A stretch of DNA of 13,332 bases from Saccharicrinis sp041595375 (lineage in GTDB: Bacteria > Bacteroidota > Bacteroidia > Bacteroidales > Marinilabiliaceae): assembly GCA_041595375.1 (NCBI GenBank), contig JBFHKL010000094.1, positions 1 through 13,332 on the forward strand, in the 5' to 3' direction. The number at the start of each line of letters is the position of its first letter. The stretch's first letter is position 1. A model generated the notes under the pieces. It had not been told where the DNA came from. It did no database searches and saw nothing but the letters and a program-made list of their open reading frames with translations. The translations under genes and the position numbers were made by a program. Shown one piece after another: positions 13,001 through 13,332 of the stretch.

Positions 13001-13264
13001 GGAGGATTAATTGGAATTTCTGGAGCACCCGCTCTTATTGACGGAGGAGGTGTTACTGTACCAACCTTCCGCCTGTACGATCCTAATGGGGAATGGTTTC
13101 GCGAAGGACACGGTGTAGACCCTGATATTGTTGTCGATGAGGATGCGGGTCAATTAGCTAAGGGCACTGATTCTCAACTGGAAAAAACAATAGAAGTTAT
13201 TCTGGATAAACTAAAAACAGAACCTTATGTTAAACCACCTCATGCCGATTATGAAAAAAGATAA
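10013..13264 (+). CDS. Tricorn-like S41 peptidase, periplasmic
   Basis: 1083 aa, a large exported protease of the tricorn family that degrades peptides in the periplasm. A signal peptide is visible (MKKIILIALMLGFTKLGFSQ); M4 at 10022 gives a cleaner start than M1 at 10013, so the true start may be 10022. Residues about 25-540 hold repeated PD40/WD40-like blades (FSPDGKTIAFSG, WSPNGKYLAYWSD types) forming the beta-propellers. Residues 551-582 are a Lys/Glu-rich linker. From about 690 come the C1 helical region, a PDZ domain (766-862) and the S41 core. Catalytic residues by analogy with Thermoplasma tricorn are S750/H751 (NSSHA), nucleophile S973 (NGWSGSGGD) and E1031 (REGHGVDPD). The residue after the nucleophile is Gly where tricorn has Asp966. 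It is monocistronic with its own terminator. Confidence 0.95.
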   Translation: MYQMKKIILIALMLGFTKLGFSQVDARLFRYPDVSETQITFSYAGDIWVVAKDGGVATKLSSPAGEEIMPKFSPDGKTIAFSGNYNGNVDVYTIPVTGGLPERLTWHGSFDRVVDWHPDGKQVLFASPRESGKNRWNQFYLTRVETGLPEKLPLEYAEFGSFSKDGNTIVFTDKTRVFRTWKRYEGGMAPDIWMMNIDTKEAEKIAINNANDELPMIKDNKIYFLSDRGVAKRANLWVYDNNTKETKQLTYYTDYDLHFPSMGPKDIVYEAGGKLYLYNLANDKSTTVDISLVTDQLSMIPKTESVTANISNYFISHDAKRIAVEARGEIFSVPVEHGYTANLTQTSGTAERYPAWSPNGKYLAYWSDQSGEYQLVLRNMENDTQNTLSHFKNGYRYNIMWSPDSKKMVFIDQELTIKLLFIESNEIVIVDSLQSGNQYTTDNFLVNWDSNSEWFTWAADYKTNNNVIAVYNVNNQEKHILTSGYYSDADPVFSADGKYLFFSTDRNFTPKYSNYQGTWIYNNPTLLAAIPLTKDTESPLLARNDTVEIVKEKDKEEKENNAKKKKEKEEEPDSDEIDKSTKIDFEGIEERIVLLPIKAGNYYSLETADGKLLYMSRTEEDTSLKYYDLKEREEKTIISGISGYMLAANGENILVVQGPKAAVIKVSENQKMDKTIDLNNIQMTVNPKEEWAQIYRDAWRLERDFFYDKNMHGVDWDGVYQQYLPILKQCATRWDVNFVIGEMIGEMNSSHAYKGGGDFESAKQMPIGYLGANFKYDNGHYRISHIITGSPWDAQTRSPLTEAGVDVIEGDYLLAINGIPVDVKKSPYAAFENLAGKSVELLINDKPNNEGARKVVVETIKNEYRLRNLEWIESKRKRVDEATNGKVGYIYVPNTGLDGQSELVRQFMGQWTKQALIIDERWNSGGQIPDRFIELLNRKPLSYIAGRTGVDRQVPYVAHFGPKVMMINGWSGSGGDAFPDYFRKAGLGELIGTRTWGGLIGISGAPALIDGGGVTVPTFRLYDPNGEWFREGHGVDPDIVVDEDAGQLAKGTDSQLEKTIEVILDKLKTEPYVKPPHADYEKR

Positions 13265-13272
13265 ATAAGAAA

Positions 13273-13311
13273 TTAAAAACGTCTGGTCTCAAATAAACCA
13301 GACGTTTTTAA
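13273..13311 (+). terminator. Strong intrinsic terminator of the tricorn gene
   Basis: A perfect 15-base stem (13273-13287 with 13297-13311) and a nine-base loop contain an ACGTCTGGT/ACCAGACGT core. A-run and T-run flanks let it work in both directions. It begins nine bases after the stop at 13264. Confidence 0.92.
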
Positions 13312-13332
13312 CATAGCTATTTACTACAAACA

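Noticed and set aside
1..13332. CRISPR array, tRNA, rRNA or prophage genes
   Set aside because: No regularly spaced repeats, no tRNA T-loop pattern and no phage structural or integrase gene were seen.

Overview
The window reads as chromosomal DNA from an AT-rich, probably anaerobic or microaerophilic member of the Bacteroidota (Bacteroidales/Marinilabiliales-like). The evidence is the large Bacteroidota-type tricorn protease with a lipid-free signal peptide, the scarcity of Shine-Dalgarno sequences, the AT-rich intergenic DNA, and several oxygen-sensitive Fe-S protein types. This placement is inferred from gene content; there is no rRNA gene in the window. No tRNA, rRNA, CRISPR array, intact insertion sequence or recognisable riboswitch was seen.

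Region 1 (1-3701) is sparse. It holds the 5' part of an exported protein on the minus strand (1-456), an orphan helical protein (1075-1572), and a short PHP-family phosphoesterase on the minus strand (1986-2645) with its own terminator. Long intergenic stretches separate them, carrying coding-like scraps (726-809, 1854-1928, 2736-2831), hairpins and palindromes. It looks like a decayed or accessory segment.

Region 2 (3702-9269) is a compact run of nine genes, all on the plus strand. The first four form a poorly characterised metal/Fe-S module: a DUF134 (UPF0251) helix-turn-helix regulator with a cysteine-rich tail, a NifX/NifB-C-like cofactor-binding protein, a Gly/Arg-rich DUF5320 protein followed by a clear terminator, and a two-[4Fe-4S] ferredoxin with an N-terminal cysteine module. 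The cysteine module of the ferredoxin has exactly the same six-Cys spacing as the tail of the regulator. Next come a variant peptide deformylase, a family-4-like uracil-DNA glycosylase, a DUF5698/DUF2179 membrane protein, a CGGC-domain protein and a COG0731-type radical SAM protein, the last two only 11 bp apart. A dyad with a third half-site (AATGAAC) lies just upstream of the regulator. The MinD/Mrp-like ATPase commonly found beside such genes is absent from this window.

Region 3 (9270-13332) starts with about 740 bp of intergenic DNA rich in inverted repeats and containing a minus-strand coding-like scrap. It is followed by a complete periplasmic tricorn-like S41 protease (10013-13264) and a strong 15-bp-stem terminator.

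A ten-base motif, AACAGGCTAT, occurs three times on the plus strand, each time 20-54 bp upstream of a start codon (NifX-like gene, ferredoxin, tricorn protease). With the shared cysteine module it is the best pointer to an undescribed regulatory or functional link in this window.
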